From contig PEZS01000004.1 in the NCBI GenBank assembly GCA_002778785.1, positions 27,293 to 88,396 of the forward strand: a stretch of DNA of 61,104 nucleotides. Direction: 5' to 3'. The notes under the pieces were generated by a model that had not been told where the DNA came from, did not search any database, and saw only the letters and a program-made list of their open reading frames with translations. Position numbers and translations under genes: made by a program. Each line of letters begins with the position of its first letter. The stretch's first letter is position 1. Positions 28,834 through 37,922 of this stretch are shown here, one piece after another. This DNA comes from Bdellovibrionales bacterium CG10_big_fil_rev_8_21_14_0_10_45_34. Its GTDB lineage: Bacteria; Bdellovibrionota; Bdellovibrionia; Bdellovibrionales; 1-14-0-10-45-34.

Positions 28834-29820
28834 TCAAATTTCGATAGCAGAAAAAATATTAAGGGATATTTGCCCAGTTAAGAACCCTTGTTTGAGGAGT
28901 TCAATCCACTTCCGTCTGATCTCTAGTGAAACGATCTTGGCCTTGATCATGGAACTTTGAGGAGAGGTCTCTGAAGTGTTTGCAAAGTCTACTCTCAATG
29001 GCTCCATTTCTAACTCCAACAACGTCGAAATATCGCTAAACAGAGAGGACTCCCCAGAGGGGCCGTTTTGGACAAGCTCATTTCTCAATCGACCGTTGAG
29101 TCGCTCCAATGAAGTCGAAGGCTCGATGGAGTTAATTTGCGGCGCAGGTGTCTGGCGAGCCGCAATTGTTGGTATGAGTGCGCCGGCTCGCTCAACAACC
29201 AGATTACCCAGCATTTCAATGAGCGGATAACTCTGTGCTACGTATTCTGGCCGAATTTTGCTGTAGTCGTCGACCACTTTGAGAATTTTTTGAAAGTTTT
29301 GAGTCGCCGGCCCATCTGTAGCGAACTTAAGAGATACAATAGAGCTGTCACGTCGAAACTGTAACCCTCTTGATACTGTGTCGATAGAGAATAGTTGAAA
29401 GGGGTTAATCCCAAGCTGTGCAAACGCCTCGTCAAGACTTTTGAAATTGAATGACCCCAATATAAGCTCGATCGAATGGCCACCTGGCTGCGGATTTTGC
29501 GGCTGCAGAGCAGGGCCGGAGACTTTCACAGGGTAAGAAGAAAAAGTTGAAAGAGCTTTTGCATACGTGATCGCCGCGCCTGAAAGCAAATTCGCATTCG
29601 GAGATGTTGTTTCACCTCGAATGTAAATGGCAGAAACAAGTGGAGTCTTCGGATCAGGATCTGTGGGAGCCACTTGATTAAGAATCTGATCACATGCCGG
29701 AATTTTTTCTAGGTTTTCTGGCAAATTGGGATTCTGCCTATCGAGATCATTTGCAGAAACATCTTGAAAAAAAGAAACAACTAAAAGTGTGATTACCAAA
29801 GGGGCAAAATTCATAAGCAT
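28834..29820 (-). CDS. secreted protein of unknown function
   Basis: 328 residues with a signal peptide (MNFAPLVITLLVVSFFQDVSA). The mature part has one cysteine near its start (PACDQIL), a central section with strand-like sequence (HSIELILGSFNFKSLDEAF), and a helical C-terminal third. No family is recognised. It lies just upstream of, and divergent from, flagellin 1, beside another secreted protein of unknown family (31175). The location suggests but does not prove a link to the flagellum or cell surface. Confidence 0.7.
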   Translation of the reverse strand: MLMNFAPLVITLLVVSFFQDVSANDLDRQNPNLPENLEKIPACDQILNQVAPTDPDPKTPLVSAIYIRGETTSPNANLLSGAAITYAKALSTFSSYPVKVSGPALQPQNPQPGGHSIELILGSFNFKSLDEAFAQLGINPFQLFSIDTVSRGLQFRRDSSIVSLKFATDGPATQNFQKILKVVDDYSKIRPEYVAQSYPLIEMLGNLVVERAGALIPTIAARQTPAPQINSIEPSTSLERLNGRLRNELVQNGPSGESSLFSDISTLLELEMEPLRVDFANTSETSPQSSMIKAKIVSLEIRRKWIELLKQGFLTGQISLNIFSAIEI

Positions 29821-30069
29821 GTTGGCTCCGTACGACTCTATTTAAGATTTTGGGACGTCGACCAAACTAGGGCCGATCGAGGCGCACCTCAACCGGTAGG
29901 GCTCCAATCTGAAAACTTTTCATCTCAAAAATAGACAGTTTGATCAAATACTTAACATGTTGCATCAAGATTGTGGCGCAAGGCGTCGATAGTTCCTTTG
30001 TCTGTGGCGATGGCTCTTAAAATGGCTCGCGACTTCTGGGTAGAAGAAGCAAGTAAACTAGGAGCGTTT

Positions 30070-30906
30070 ATGGCTTTAAGAATTAACACAAATGTCGCCT
30101 CCATCAGTGCCCAGAGACATCTGGGTAGATCGGAAGAGAGAACCGATCATGCACTCAAGGCATTAGCGTCTGGTCAACGTATAGTACGACCGGCAGACGA
30201 TGCCGCGGGGCTTGCTATCAGCGAAAATCTGCGGGGGCAGGTTCGGGGTTTAAGACAATCTAAAATGAACGCAGAGAACGCTATTTCTCTGATTCAGGTT
30301 GCTGAAGGTGGGCTCAACGAACAAAGCAACATACTGATTCGGTTGCGTGAGCTCGCTATTCAGGCAGCAAGCGACACGGTATCCGACACAGAAAGAGATT
30401 TTTTGAACTTAGAGTTTGATCAACTTACTCAAGAACTTGATCGAATAGCGCTAACAACAACATACGGTAACAAAAAGCTGCTCGAGGGGTCTGGTGAGCA
30501 GTTTGAATTCCAACTTGGGGCGGGCGGTGGTGAAGAAAACGTGGTTAGCTATTCTTTGAATGCGGATTCTCGTGCGGGAACCTTGGGTGTTGATGGAATG
30601 GCTATCGACGATCAAGATGATGCTCGCGACAATCTGGATGGAATTGACGAAGCACTTCAGCAAATTGGTGCTATGAGAGCAGATTTTGGCGCGATTCAGA
30701 GCAGGCTGTCATCCGCGCAAAGTAATTTAGACATTCAGTACGAGAATCTATCAGAGGCGAAGGCCCGTATTTCAGATGCAGACGTCGCGTATGAAACCTC
30801 AGAGTTGGTGCAAGCTCGAGTACTCCAGCAAATGGGAACCGCAGTGCTCGCACAGGCGGGAGACCTACCAAAGAGAGCTGAAATCTTACTACGAAATGTA
30901 TTTTGA
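30070..30906 (+). CDS. fliC: flagellin (copy 1, apart from the other two)
   Basis: 278 residues from the ATG at 30070, with AGGAG six bases upstream. The N-terminal D0/D1 domain is typical (ALRINTNVASISAQRHL, SGQRIVRPADDAAGLAISE, ERDFLNLEFDQL). The C-terminal D1/D0 domain is also recognisable (SNLDIQYENLSEAKARISDADVA). There is no variable D2/D3 domain, as in Bdellovibrio flagellins. The extreme C-terminus is unusual: LPKRAEILLRNVF replaces the normal LPQxALxLLG end. It lies seven kilobases from flagellins 2 and 3 and has its own leader of about 250 bases. Whether it is a major filament subunit is unclear. Confidence 0.93.
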   Translation: MALRINTNVASISAQRHLGRSEERTDHALKALASGQRIVRPADDAAGLAISENLRGQVRGLRQSKMNAENAISLIQVAEGGLNEQSNILIRLRELAIQAASDTVSDTERDFLNLEFDQLTQELDRIALTTTYGNKKLLEGSGEQFEFQLGAGGGEENVVSYSLNADSRAGTLGVDGMAIDDQDDARDNLDGIDEALQQIGAMRADFGAIQSRLSSAQSNLDIQYENLSEAKARISDADVAYETSELVQARVLQQMGTAVLAQAGDLPKRAEILLRNVF

Positions 30907-31174
30907 TGAGCTTAGGAGCGAAGGCTCGCACTCCTTGGCGGCTCAGCTCTCAGCACGCCCTATTGTCGACTCTTTAATTTCTAGTAAGGGGCCCAGTTCC
31001 CATGGGATAGGCAGGAGAGGGGCCGCCATAGGGCTTTTATCGGGCCTCCTTTCCTTAAAGGGCCAATCATCAATGAAAATCTTCCAGGGCGGCAGGGCAA
31101 GCTGGTAAAAACCCGTCACTTTTGCGAAGATGGACTATCTAAATTTTCAACCCACTTTGAGATGGTGCCAGTCA

Positions 31175-32566
31175 ATGAAGCTATACCTAGGCAATCTTAT
31201 CTTCGCTTTTGCACCTATTACTAGTGCAGACGATCGGATTCGCAACTGCGATGTGTTCGACCTTAGCGGGTCAGGCGACGTTGTGAGCGATACAAGCGAT
31301 CGTGTCACGACCCCTAAGCTGCTATCGTTGGACGCCGTTGTAGCCGAACTACGTCAAAATGTTTTCTCGACAGCGAGTATGATAGATATGCTGTTTGATC
31401 AAACTCACTTCGCCCAACAGGCAGGCGAAAGCTCTGATAGGCAAGAGCAAGTGAACGCCGAGCTGGATTTGGTGCCTGAAATCGAAAAAGTGAGTCGCGA
31501 AGGTGCAGCACCTAAGCAAATCGCAGACGTAGTTCACAACAATACGGCCCTATTGACGGAATTATTTATTAACGCCTCTTCTGAAGGTCGAGATATTCCG
31601 ACTGATATTATCGACATTATCGGAGATGATGACTTATTCGTTTTAGATGCTTCCAGTTTTGAAGATCAGTTTGCTCGTTTGTATCCGCTTGCGGAGGCGT
31701 CAAAAGACAGCGAACTTTCTGGAGTATTAAAAAATGAGATTCTAGAGGTATCGAAGAATAGGCGGTTTATCGAAAGCGTCTATTCTTTTGCTCGACCTTT
31801 AACGGCAGCTCTTCTAAAAGTGCTTCAGGAGCGCCAAGAAGAGTTGAAAAGCCTCAACAAGTCTCAGCTCTTGTTAATGGATCAACTTTCAGATCATTTG
31901 AATAGCGCCAACTCTCTTGGTCTGCATGACAATACTGGCCTCACAGGTGTCGGCGAACTGAAAACGACTTTAAAGTGGCTCGCTCGCAGCCTGTTGTTCA
32001 AGCGAGTGCTAATTCCTCGTCAAGGCCCTTCTTATAAACCAGCATTTTCTAGAATTGGCCGACAATCTTTTTTTGAAGAACTCAAGGAACTATTTTTCAA
32101 CACGTCTTTTTCGAAGTTAAGAGTGATCGAACCGTTCGATATAGCTGCTGAAGAACTGACTGATTCATTTAAGAGAAAAGAAGAAATGATTTTGGCACAT
32201 GCTATTGAGGTTTTAGAGCAGAGTTACCTCGTATGGCGAATAAATCCTGAGTTGCTTTTTCAAGACGATGTTAGAAGTCTTGGCATTGTAAGTGCTCGCT
32301 TTGTCGAAAACCGAGAGCCCGATGTCTCAACTTTTTTCAAGCACAGTCCCGTATCAATTCCTTTATCGATAAGATTTCTAGCTATAGCTTCGCGGTTGGA
32401 TAACTTGTTTTACCTTCCGGTCTATGTGCAGCAGACAAACCCTACAGGAGTGCTGAGTTTTGAAATTCCAAATGGCGGTGCAACAGACTCACCTGTATTT
32501 GAAACGCCAGACGCAGGTGAGGTAGATATTTTGGATTCATTGCCACTTCGACGTGTTGTGAACTAG
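31175..32566 (+). CDS. secreted protein of unknown function
   Basis: 463 residues if it begins at the ATG at 31175, which yields a short signal peptide (MKLYLGNLIFAFAPITSA). An ATG at 31130 would add 15 residues. The sequence is mostly helical and acidic, with long polar helices (LKVLQERQEELKSLNKSQL) and no cysteine pairs in the mature part beyond one near the start. No family is recognised. It follows flagellin 1 on the same strand after 268 bases. Its stop shares the CTAG palindrome with the stop of the convergent lgt gene. Confidence 0.7.
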   Translation: MKLYLGNLIFAFAPITSADDRIRNCDVFDLSGSGDVVSDTSDRVTTPKLLSLDAVVAELRQNVFSTASMIDMLFDQTHFAQQAGESSDRQEQVNAELDLVPEIEKVSREGAAPKQIADVVHNNTALLTELFINASSEGRDIPTDIIDIIGDDDLFVLDASSFEDQFARLYPLAEASKDSELSGVLKNEILEVSKNRRFIESVYSFARPLTAALLKVLQERQEELKSLNKSQLLLMDQLSDHLNSANSLGLHDNTGLTGVGELKTTLKWLARSLLFKRVLIPRQGPSYKPAFSRIGRQSFFEELKELFFNTSFSKLRVIEPFDIAAEELTDSFKRKEEMILAHAIEVLEQSYLVWRINPELLFQDDVRSLGIVSARFVENREPDVSTFFKHSPVSIPLSIRFLAIASRLDNLFYLPVYVQQTNPTGVLSFEIPNGGATDSPVFETPDAGEVDILDSLPLRRVVN

Positions 32567-33345
32567 GGGGCGCTCTTTACGAAGGAGTTTGTCTTTTGCC
32601 AAGCATGATAGAGCAGCGGTGCCACTAAGCAAAAGAGAACCACACTCAGCCATTGCCCCAATGTGAATTTAAAAACAAGGTAACCAATTTGAACATCTGG
32701 TGCTCGAAAAAACTCAACGGCAAAGCGCAAAACTGAGTAGAGTGCCACAAACACGAGGGCCATAATCTTACTGCCATTTCCAGTGCCCAATTCTGATGCG
32801 TGCAGCCTCTTGCTGAGAAAGCTCATAAGAAAAAATAAAATGAGGCCTTCTGCAACTGCTTCATAGAGCTGAGAGGGGTGCCGGTTTTCGAGAGTCCCTG
32901 ATTTTGGAAAAGCCATGCCCCACGGAACATCGGTTACCCTACCCCAGAGTTCACCATTTAAAAAATTGCCAATACGACCTACAAAAATCGCAATAGGGGC
33001 GACGATCGTCGACTCTGCCAAAAAGGGCCAGGGGCTCCTACCTTTGATTTTTGCGACAACCAGACTGGCAGTGAAAAACCCGAGTATTGCCCCATGAAAG
33101 CTCATGCCGCCCCACCAGATATCCCAAAGGAGTGTCGGATCAGAAAACAAAGTCTCTCGGTTGTAAAAAATAAAATAGCCGAGTCGTCCCCCGGCGAGTA
33201 ATCCCACCCATCCCCAGGCAATAAAGTCGACAACGTCGACCGCTTTATACTCGAAAGTCGACAACCAAACTAAACGGAACTTCAATAAGTACCAAGAAAA
33301 AACCAAAGCAAGGATTGGGTAGGTCAGCCAATAGATTGTGTTCAC
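32563..33345 (-). CDS. lgt: prolipoprotein diacylglyceryl transferase
   Basis: 260 residues with about seven membrane segments. The Lgt signature is complete (FVGRIGNFLNGELWGRVTD), followed by RHPSQLYEAVAEG and RFAVEFFRAPD. It transfers diacylglycerol to the lipobox cysteine of prelipoproteins, such as the lipoprotein at 9715. The start, near 33345, is preceded by a possible AGTGAAC-poor leader, so the exact start is moderately certain. Confidence 0.95.
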   Translation of the reverse strand: MNTIYWLTYPILALVFSWYLLKFRLVWLSTFEYKAVDVVDFIAWGWVGLLAGGRLGYFIFYNRETLFSDPTLLWDIWWGGMSFHGAILGFFTASLVVAKIKGRSPWPFLAESTIVAPIAIFVGRIGNFLNGELWGRVTDVPWGMAFPKSGTLENRHPSQLYEAVAEGLILFFLMSFLSKRLHASELGTGNGSKIMALVFVALYSVLRFAVEFFRAPDVQIGYLVFKFTLGQWLSVVLFCLVAPLLYHAWQKTNSFVKSAP

Positions 33346-33661
33346 TTCGTGAAGTAGTTTAATAGGTTCGTTTTGGCAAAGATACTTTTTTAGAGGTTAA
33401 AATTAGGGCTCGAAATTCAAAGGTCAGCCCGCTTTGAAACTGAATGCCAAAATCCGCCCCGGGAGGGGAGAGTTTTTGCAATTCGCCGGGCATAGGATAA
33501 GGGAAAGTTATTAGAGTAACCCTTTCTTGAAGCTGGCTCGTGTAATCCCGACAAAGCACTGTAATTCAACTTGAATTTCGAACCCAGTTAGAATAAAAAT
33601 CGGCGATTCAATGATCTCCTGGGGTTGGAGAAAGACAAATAAGGGGGCGAGGGGGAGAACC
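33346..33661 (+). promoter_or_regulatory. divergent control region with 15-bp palindrome
   Basis: This 316-base stretch separates lgt from the large membrane-protein gene. It contains a perfect palindrome AATTCAA-C-TTGAATT at 33563-33577 and a TAGAAT box at 33589-33594, with TTCAAC 18 bases upstream as a weak -35. A hairpin GGGCT/AGCCC (about 33402-33436) and a run of purine-rich ribosome-site-like sequence (33640-33657) are also present. I read it as a probable promoter with an overlapping operator for the plus-strand gene. Confidence 0.4.
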
Positions 33662-36600
33662 TTGCCATCTAGAAAAAATCTTTTTCGGCTATTCAAGAAT
33701 ACAGCAAATTCTTTACTAATATACGCCATTTGTTTTTCTTTAGCTGTTCCTTGCAGAGGTGCAGATTTACCTACTGATCTCGTAATCTCTTCTGTTGGCG
33801 ATGGCATCATAGATGCTATCACTCAGTTAGTTCCCCAAAGTGATACCGGCAATAATGGCCACGGGGGTCTCGGAGAATCTCGAGATCCAGAAAATCTCGT
33901 AGTCGCGTCTACGGATACTGATGAGTCCAAAGTTCAAGAGGATGTCGACTTACTCGAACGTGCTTTCGTTGATCCAACTATAATTGTCTCTTTAGACAGA
34001 TTCCATCTTCTTAACTGGCGATTTACTTCTGGCGTGAATTTTTTAGCAAGAGATTGGCCATCGGTTCAGTTGGTCGCTGAATACGAAGTTGAGAGAAACG
34101 GATTCAAATTTATCGAACATACCCGTGATCTTTGGGGTGTTAGTGAAACTCGAGGCTACGAATCTGAGAACGGAAAGCCTTTTCATCTCGCGCTAAAGAT
34201 TGCTGGGCAAACAGTAGCAACCCTGTATCTTCCTATGCGCTCTGTTTGGACGGCGAACGGCAAGGTATTCTTTAGCCGAGTTCCGACGGAAGAAGAATTA
34301 CAAGCACGACGTATCGAAGCGACCGATGGTATCAGCGAAGAAGAACTTGTAAACGGTGACATTGTCGAGTTCGTAGATCTAAAGCTCTACCGAAAGCTCC
34401 TAGGCACAAAACTCCCACTTCCAGTTTATACTTTGATCGGCGCTCCATTGATGAGGCCTGGCCAAGTAAGCAAAGTCAGCGCGGGTGAAAATGGCGGGTT
34501 TCGAGTTCCAGGTGAGCTGGAACTCGATGGATTGAGCGTGCAGCGGATCAACGAGCTCAATACAGCTCTCTTCAACACTATGGCGGGTCTTACGAACGAA
34601 AAAATGCTAATAAGGACTGAGCCGATTGTAAGAGAACTTGTAGACGAATTTTACTTGGCAGCTGAGGAGGGTGCCGACGCGTCGGCCCAGAAGGTCGACA
34701 ACTTACTTAATAAGAATTCTCTCTCTCAATTTGGCGCAAATGCGAAGTCTTGGCTTGAAAGTGTGAAGGCCAAACTGAACGCAAAATCGCCGCAGGCTAA
34801 CCGCAATAGTGAGACTGTAGAAGAGGGTGAGATTGACGTTCATGCTTTGTTAAAAGAAGCCTCTCAAACACCAGAAAAAACCATCTACGACACTAGGAGT
34901 GAATTGATTGCCGGCATAGTGAGTACGGCCAAGTCTTCACTTTCGAAAAACACATCACAGCGAAAGTTTTTGTCTAGATTAGATCTCTTGCTGACGTCAA
35001 TTTCTCTACCGCAACCGGAAGCTGTACCAAATGTGCTTAAGGCCTTTGGTTTGGTGGTCTCTGGAGTAAAGCAAAAAAGTAAGACTGACATAAAGGAGGC
35101 TACTAAGCATATACTTAACTCTCGATCAGCCGCAGTTTCGGCTTTCTTGGTTTTGGGAATGGGTCTAGGTGCTATCTACCCCGATCAAGTGGCGCAATTT
35201 TACTATCAAAGTATAGATGTAGCGAACGCGGCACTTAAGATGTCGTTTTCGATGATGAAGGGTCTTTGGTACCTCGGCAAAGAGACCTCTTCCGCGACTG
35301 CAACGGGATTTTTAAATCCCAGCGCCGTTTACGCAGCCTACTGGGAGGGCGATGCTAAGGAGCATACCCTAATCGGTTTAACTGCCCTCGTTACGACAAT
35401 CTACTCCATTATCGTAGTCCCTCACTTAGCGACCAACACGTTTTTGTTGGTCCGTGACCTTAAAAAAATGGATCTGCGCCTGAGGAAGGAGCAGGAAGGG
35501 TCTTGGTACAAGGCCTTTCGCTCAGCTTTTATTGAGAGGCAAAGAAGACTTGAAGCTGATTATTTAGCTTCACTGTCAGAAGATTCTCAATCCGCCAAAG
35601 ACAAATCAAAAAAAGATAGGCGGGTTTTTACCGCTAGAGAAAATTTAGAAACCAAAGCGATAGTAGATTATGTATCTGAACAGGGCCGAAGCAGGATTGG
35701 AGACTGGATAGAATCCCTGAATAATCGCTTCATCGCATCTAAAGAGAAAACGAAAAAAGAGATTAGTAGTCTGAGAGCCGCTTTGACGCATTTTCTAGTC
35801 AGCTACGCATCTTTCACTCAGTCGGGTAAGTTTTACGTCACTTTTTGGAACCTTTGGTTTGGTTTTCGGTCATTCGTGCTAATGCCAGTTTCATCGCTCG
35901 CGCTGGGGGTTTTTCCGGGAATTTGGAATTTGGGCCAGAAGTCTTTGATGCCTGCTGACAATAATGGCGGCACAAGAAACATATTGTCGACATTGAAGCA
36001 ATTTCTAACAGACCGAGATGGTTTGAAGAAACTAAAGGCTTCCGAAGAATTTCTTATAGATTTGGAAAAGGCGATTCAGCCTCTGGCTTTGTCAGCAGCT
36101 TTATCTGAGACGATGAAAGATATGACGGATGAAGCGAAAAGAATGAAAGTGATTATGGCAGGGGTTCCGACCGGCTTTACGGATCGAAATATCGACAAAG
36201 CCTTTGGTAGTCGCTCAGGTAGATTTCTTAATCTTTATCAAGAAATTCTTAATGCCACGGTTAGGGCATTCCTGAATGAAAATTCTTCGCTCGATTTAGC
36301 GGCTCTGGAAGGGACTGTTCGGAAAGGCTTGCTATCTGAGGCGAATGTTTCTGGCCTTTTTGCTAGAGTGGATTTACATGAGGTCAAACGAGAGATCCGC
36401 GATCAGGAAGACTCCGTAAGGAGTGCCCGTGAAAAGCACATTATGCGAATCAGAAAGTACGTGCAGAAATTTGATCCGGCAATTAATGGGCAAGTGGAGA
36501 GGATCACAAAAGTTAATGTTCAAAAAAATAAACCACAGGCGATGGCCCGCGCGGTTCGCGCCATGATTGCTTCTAACATTGTTGATAAGCCCATGGAGTT

Positions 36601-37435
36601 GTTTCTGGCATTTTTGTGCTTGGCGGGTATCCAAAGTGGAATCATGGACCCTATTCAAAGTGAAATGTTTAGCGAAAATTCGTGGTTTCACCTTTCAAGG
36701 TATGTATTTGCGACAGGTTTTATCTACGGGGTTTTTAGCGGGGTTTTTGCTGACCCTTGGATGAAGCTACAACAGGATGAGCTTCATGAAGGTAAATTCG
36801 AGGATGCCCCCCCGCGCGGTAAGTTCAAATCTTTTTTAGAAGCCTATCGCTATCATATGTTTAAAAATCCAGAGAACTCATTGAACGCAAATCAATGGCA
36901 CTACATTAAGATCATTTGGAAGAATATGAGGGCGGCGCTTGTAACTACAATGGTTCTAAATTTGATGACGCTACAAAGATTCGACCTAGACTTTTATATA
37001 CTGGGTTATATGTTGTCTTACTTGGTTCCGACGAGTGGGTTAGCCTTCAAAATGGAGCAGGCATTTGAATTGGCTTCTTCACATGTTCTGAGTGCATTTC
37101 CGAAAAGGCTTCAGGCGCACCCGTTGGCACAAGCATATGCGAACAAAGAGGTGGGTGGTAAGCGCGTGAAGTTCAATATGCTCTATAAGCTTTACGAGAA
37201 CGTTCTTGGCTATTTCATCGGAAACTTTGTAGGCATGGAGACTACGCGTTTTGGATCTCGCACCCTCTCTCGCGTTTTGCTTGAAGGCGATACATTTACA
37301 TCAAAGGCAGTAGATGGAATTCGAGCTGCCGCCGAAACAGCCAGTGGTATACCCGGAGTTAATCAAGCGGCCTCGGCCTGCGAGCATCTCATAACCAATA
37401 AGTTTTCGGATTATCCTTATACCCCTCCAAAATAG
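33662..37435 (+). CDS. very large multi-pass membrane protein, unknown function
   Basis: About 1257 residues from the TTG at 33662, chosen because GGGGGAG lies five bases upstream and a signal-like segment follows (LLIYAICFSLAVPC). An ATG at 33611 would add 17 residues without a ribosome site. The N-terminal 450 residues are soluble-looking. A hydrophobic pair lies near residues 515-610 (VSAFLVLGMGLGAIYP; LTALVTTIYSIIVVPHLA). Another set lies near 720-780, and four more near 1000-1150 (MELFLAFLCLAGIQSGI; YILGYMLSYLVPTSG). Long charged helices separate them. No family is recognised. It sits between lgt and flagellin 2, in the flagellin neighbourhood. Confidence 0.8.
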   Translation: MPSRKNLFRLFKNTANSLLIYAICFSLAVPCRGADLPTDLVISSVGDGIIDAITQLVPQSDTGNNGHGGLGESRDPENLVVASTDTDESKVQEDVDLLERAFVDPTIIVSLDRFHLLNWRFTSGVNFLARDWPSVQLVAEYEVERNGFKFIEHTRDLWGVSETRGYESENGKPFHLALKIAGQTVATLYLPMRSVWTANGKVFFSRVPTEEELQARRIEATDGISEEELVNGDIVEFVDLKLYRKLLGTKLPLPVYTLIGAPLMRPGQVSKVSAGENGGFRVPGELELDGLSVQRINELNTALFNTMAGLTNEKMLIRTEPIVRELVDEFYLAAEEGADASAQKVDNLLNKNSLSQFGANAKSWLESVKAKLNAKSPQANRNSETVEEGEIDVHALLKEASQTPEKTIYDTRSELIAGIVSTAKSSLSKNTSQRKFLSRLDLLLTSISLPQPEAVPNVLKAFGLVVSGVKQKSKTDIKEATKHILNSRSAAVSAFLVLGMGLGAIYPDQVAQFYYQSIDVANAALKMSFSMMKGLWYLGKETSSATATGFLNPSAVYAAYWEGDAKEHTLIGLTALVTTIYSIIVVPHLATNTFLLVRDLKKMDLRLRKEQEGSWYKAFRSAFIERQRRLEADYLASLSEDSQSAKDKSKKDRRVFTARENLETKAIVDYVSEQGRSRIGDWIESLNNRFIASKEKTKKEISSLRAALTHFLVSYASFTQSGKFYVTFWNLWFGFRSFVLMPVSSLALGVFPGIWNLGQKSLMPADNNGGTRNILSTLKQFLTDRDGLKKLKASEEFLIDLEKAIQPLALSAALSETMKDMTDEAKRMKVIMAGVPTGFTDRNIDKAFGSRSGRFLNLYQEILNATVRAFLNENSSLDLAALEGTVRKGLLSEANVSGLFARVDLHEVKREIRDQEDSVRSAREKHIMRIRKYVQKFDPAINGQVERITKVNVQKNKPQAMARAVRAMIASNIVDKPMELFLAFLCLAGIQSGIMDPIQSEMFSENSWFHLSRYVFATGFIYGVFSGVFADPWMKLQQDELHEGKFEDAPPRGKFKSFLEAYRYHMFKNPENSLNANQWHYIKIIWKNMRAALVTTMVLNLMTLQRFDLDFYILGYMLSYLVPTSGLAFKMEQAFELASSHVLSAFPKRLQAHPLAQAYANKEVGGKRVKFNMLYKLYENVLGYFIGNFVGMETTRFGSRTLSRVLLEGDTFTSKAVDGIRAAAETASGIPGVNQAASACEHLITNKFSDYPYTPPK

Positions 37436-37472
37436 CTCACACAAAAACCATTTTCCGAAGCAACGAACAAAA

Positions 37473-37499
37473 GCTCCTGTAATTACGGTTACCGGGAGC
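37473..37499. terminator. hairpin after the large membrane-protein gene
   Basis: GCTCC and GGAGC pair, then GTAA and TTAC, with a small internal loop between. It starts 37 bases after the stop codon. There is no T-run, so it may end transcription only weakly or protect the mRNA 3' end. Confidence 0.4.
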
Positions 37500-37664
37500 A
37501 TCATCCTGTAGCTATAGTGGTACGGACAGAATGTTGCGCAATCGCCACCCTACGACAGTAAAAAGCTTCTGAAATTCTCTCGTGCAGTAAAATAACGCAC
37601 AAAATCAAACCCAATGATTTCAGCAACTAGACGCGACGCGCACATTTTGCCTGGACCAAAGGCT

Positions 37665-37691
37665 TAATGCTACCTAGACCAAAGCCGAGAA
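37665..37691 (+). promoter_or_regulatory. sigma-28-like (FliA) promoter for flagellin 2
   Basis: TAATGCTA-N11-GCCGAGAA. The -10 half matches GCCGATAA at seven of eight positions and the -35 half matches TAAAGTTT at five of eight, with the standard 11-base spacer. A transcript would have a leader of about 225 bases before the flagellin start. The rest of the 487-base gene-free stretch (37436-37922) holds two hairpins and no gene. Confidence 0.5.
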
Positions 37692-37783
37692 GTTAGATGA
37701 ACACGTTGGAGACTTGAAAGAAGCTCCATTAGGTCGGCAAAAAGAAGTGCTCATCTAATGCTTTTCTCCTTTCTAAAGTTTTT

Positions 37784-37813
37784 GCTAAAAAAAGGGCGTC
37801 ACCCCTTTTTAGC
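37784..37813 (+). promoter_or_regulatory. hairpin in the flagellin 2 leader
   Basis: GCTAAAAA pairs with TTTTTAGC and GGG with CCC around a small loop, with two unpaired A. It lies about 90 bases into the predicted leader. The shape resembles an attenuator or an mRNA-stabilising structure. Confidence 0.45.
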
Positions 37814-37922
37814 AGAAACACCTCCAACACAACATTTTAACAAAGCAAGGATGCAAACAGGTCTTCGTGGGGAAGCTTGTTATTAATCGACTTAAGGAAG
37901 AGCTGTTTGGAGGAATTAAGTC

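Noticed and set aside
29850-29885. GCCGATCG before flagellin 1 as a sigma-28 -10 box
   Set aside because: Only six of eight match and no TAAA-type -35 occurs at the 11-base spacing.
33511-33822. 103-codon minus-strand frame with hydrophobic stretches
   Set aside because: It lies antisense to the start of the large membrane protein, whose ribosome site and signal segment are convincing.
37733-37750. Sigma-54-like sequence TCGGCA...TGCT before flagellin 2
   Set aside because: The spacing between GG and GC is one base too long, and a better sigma-28-like promoter lies upstream.
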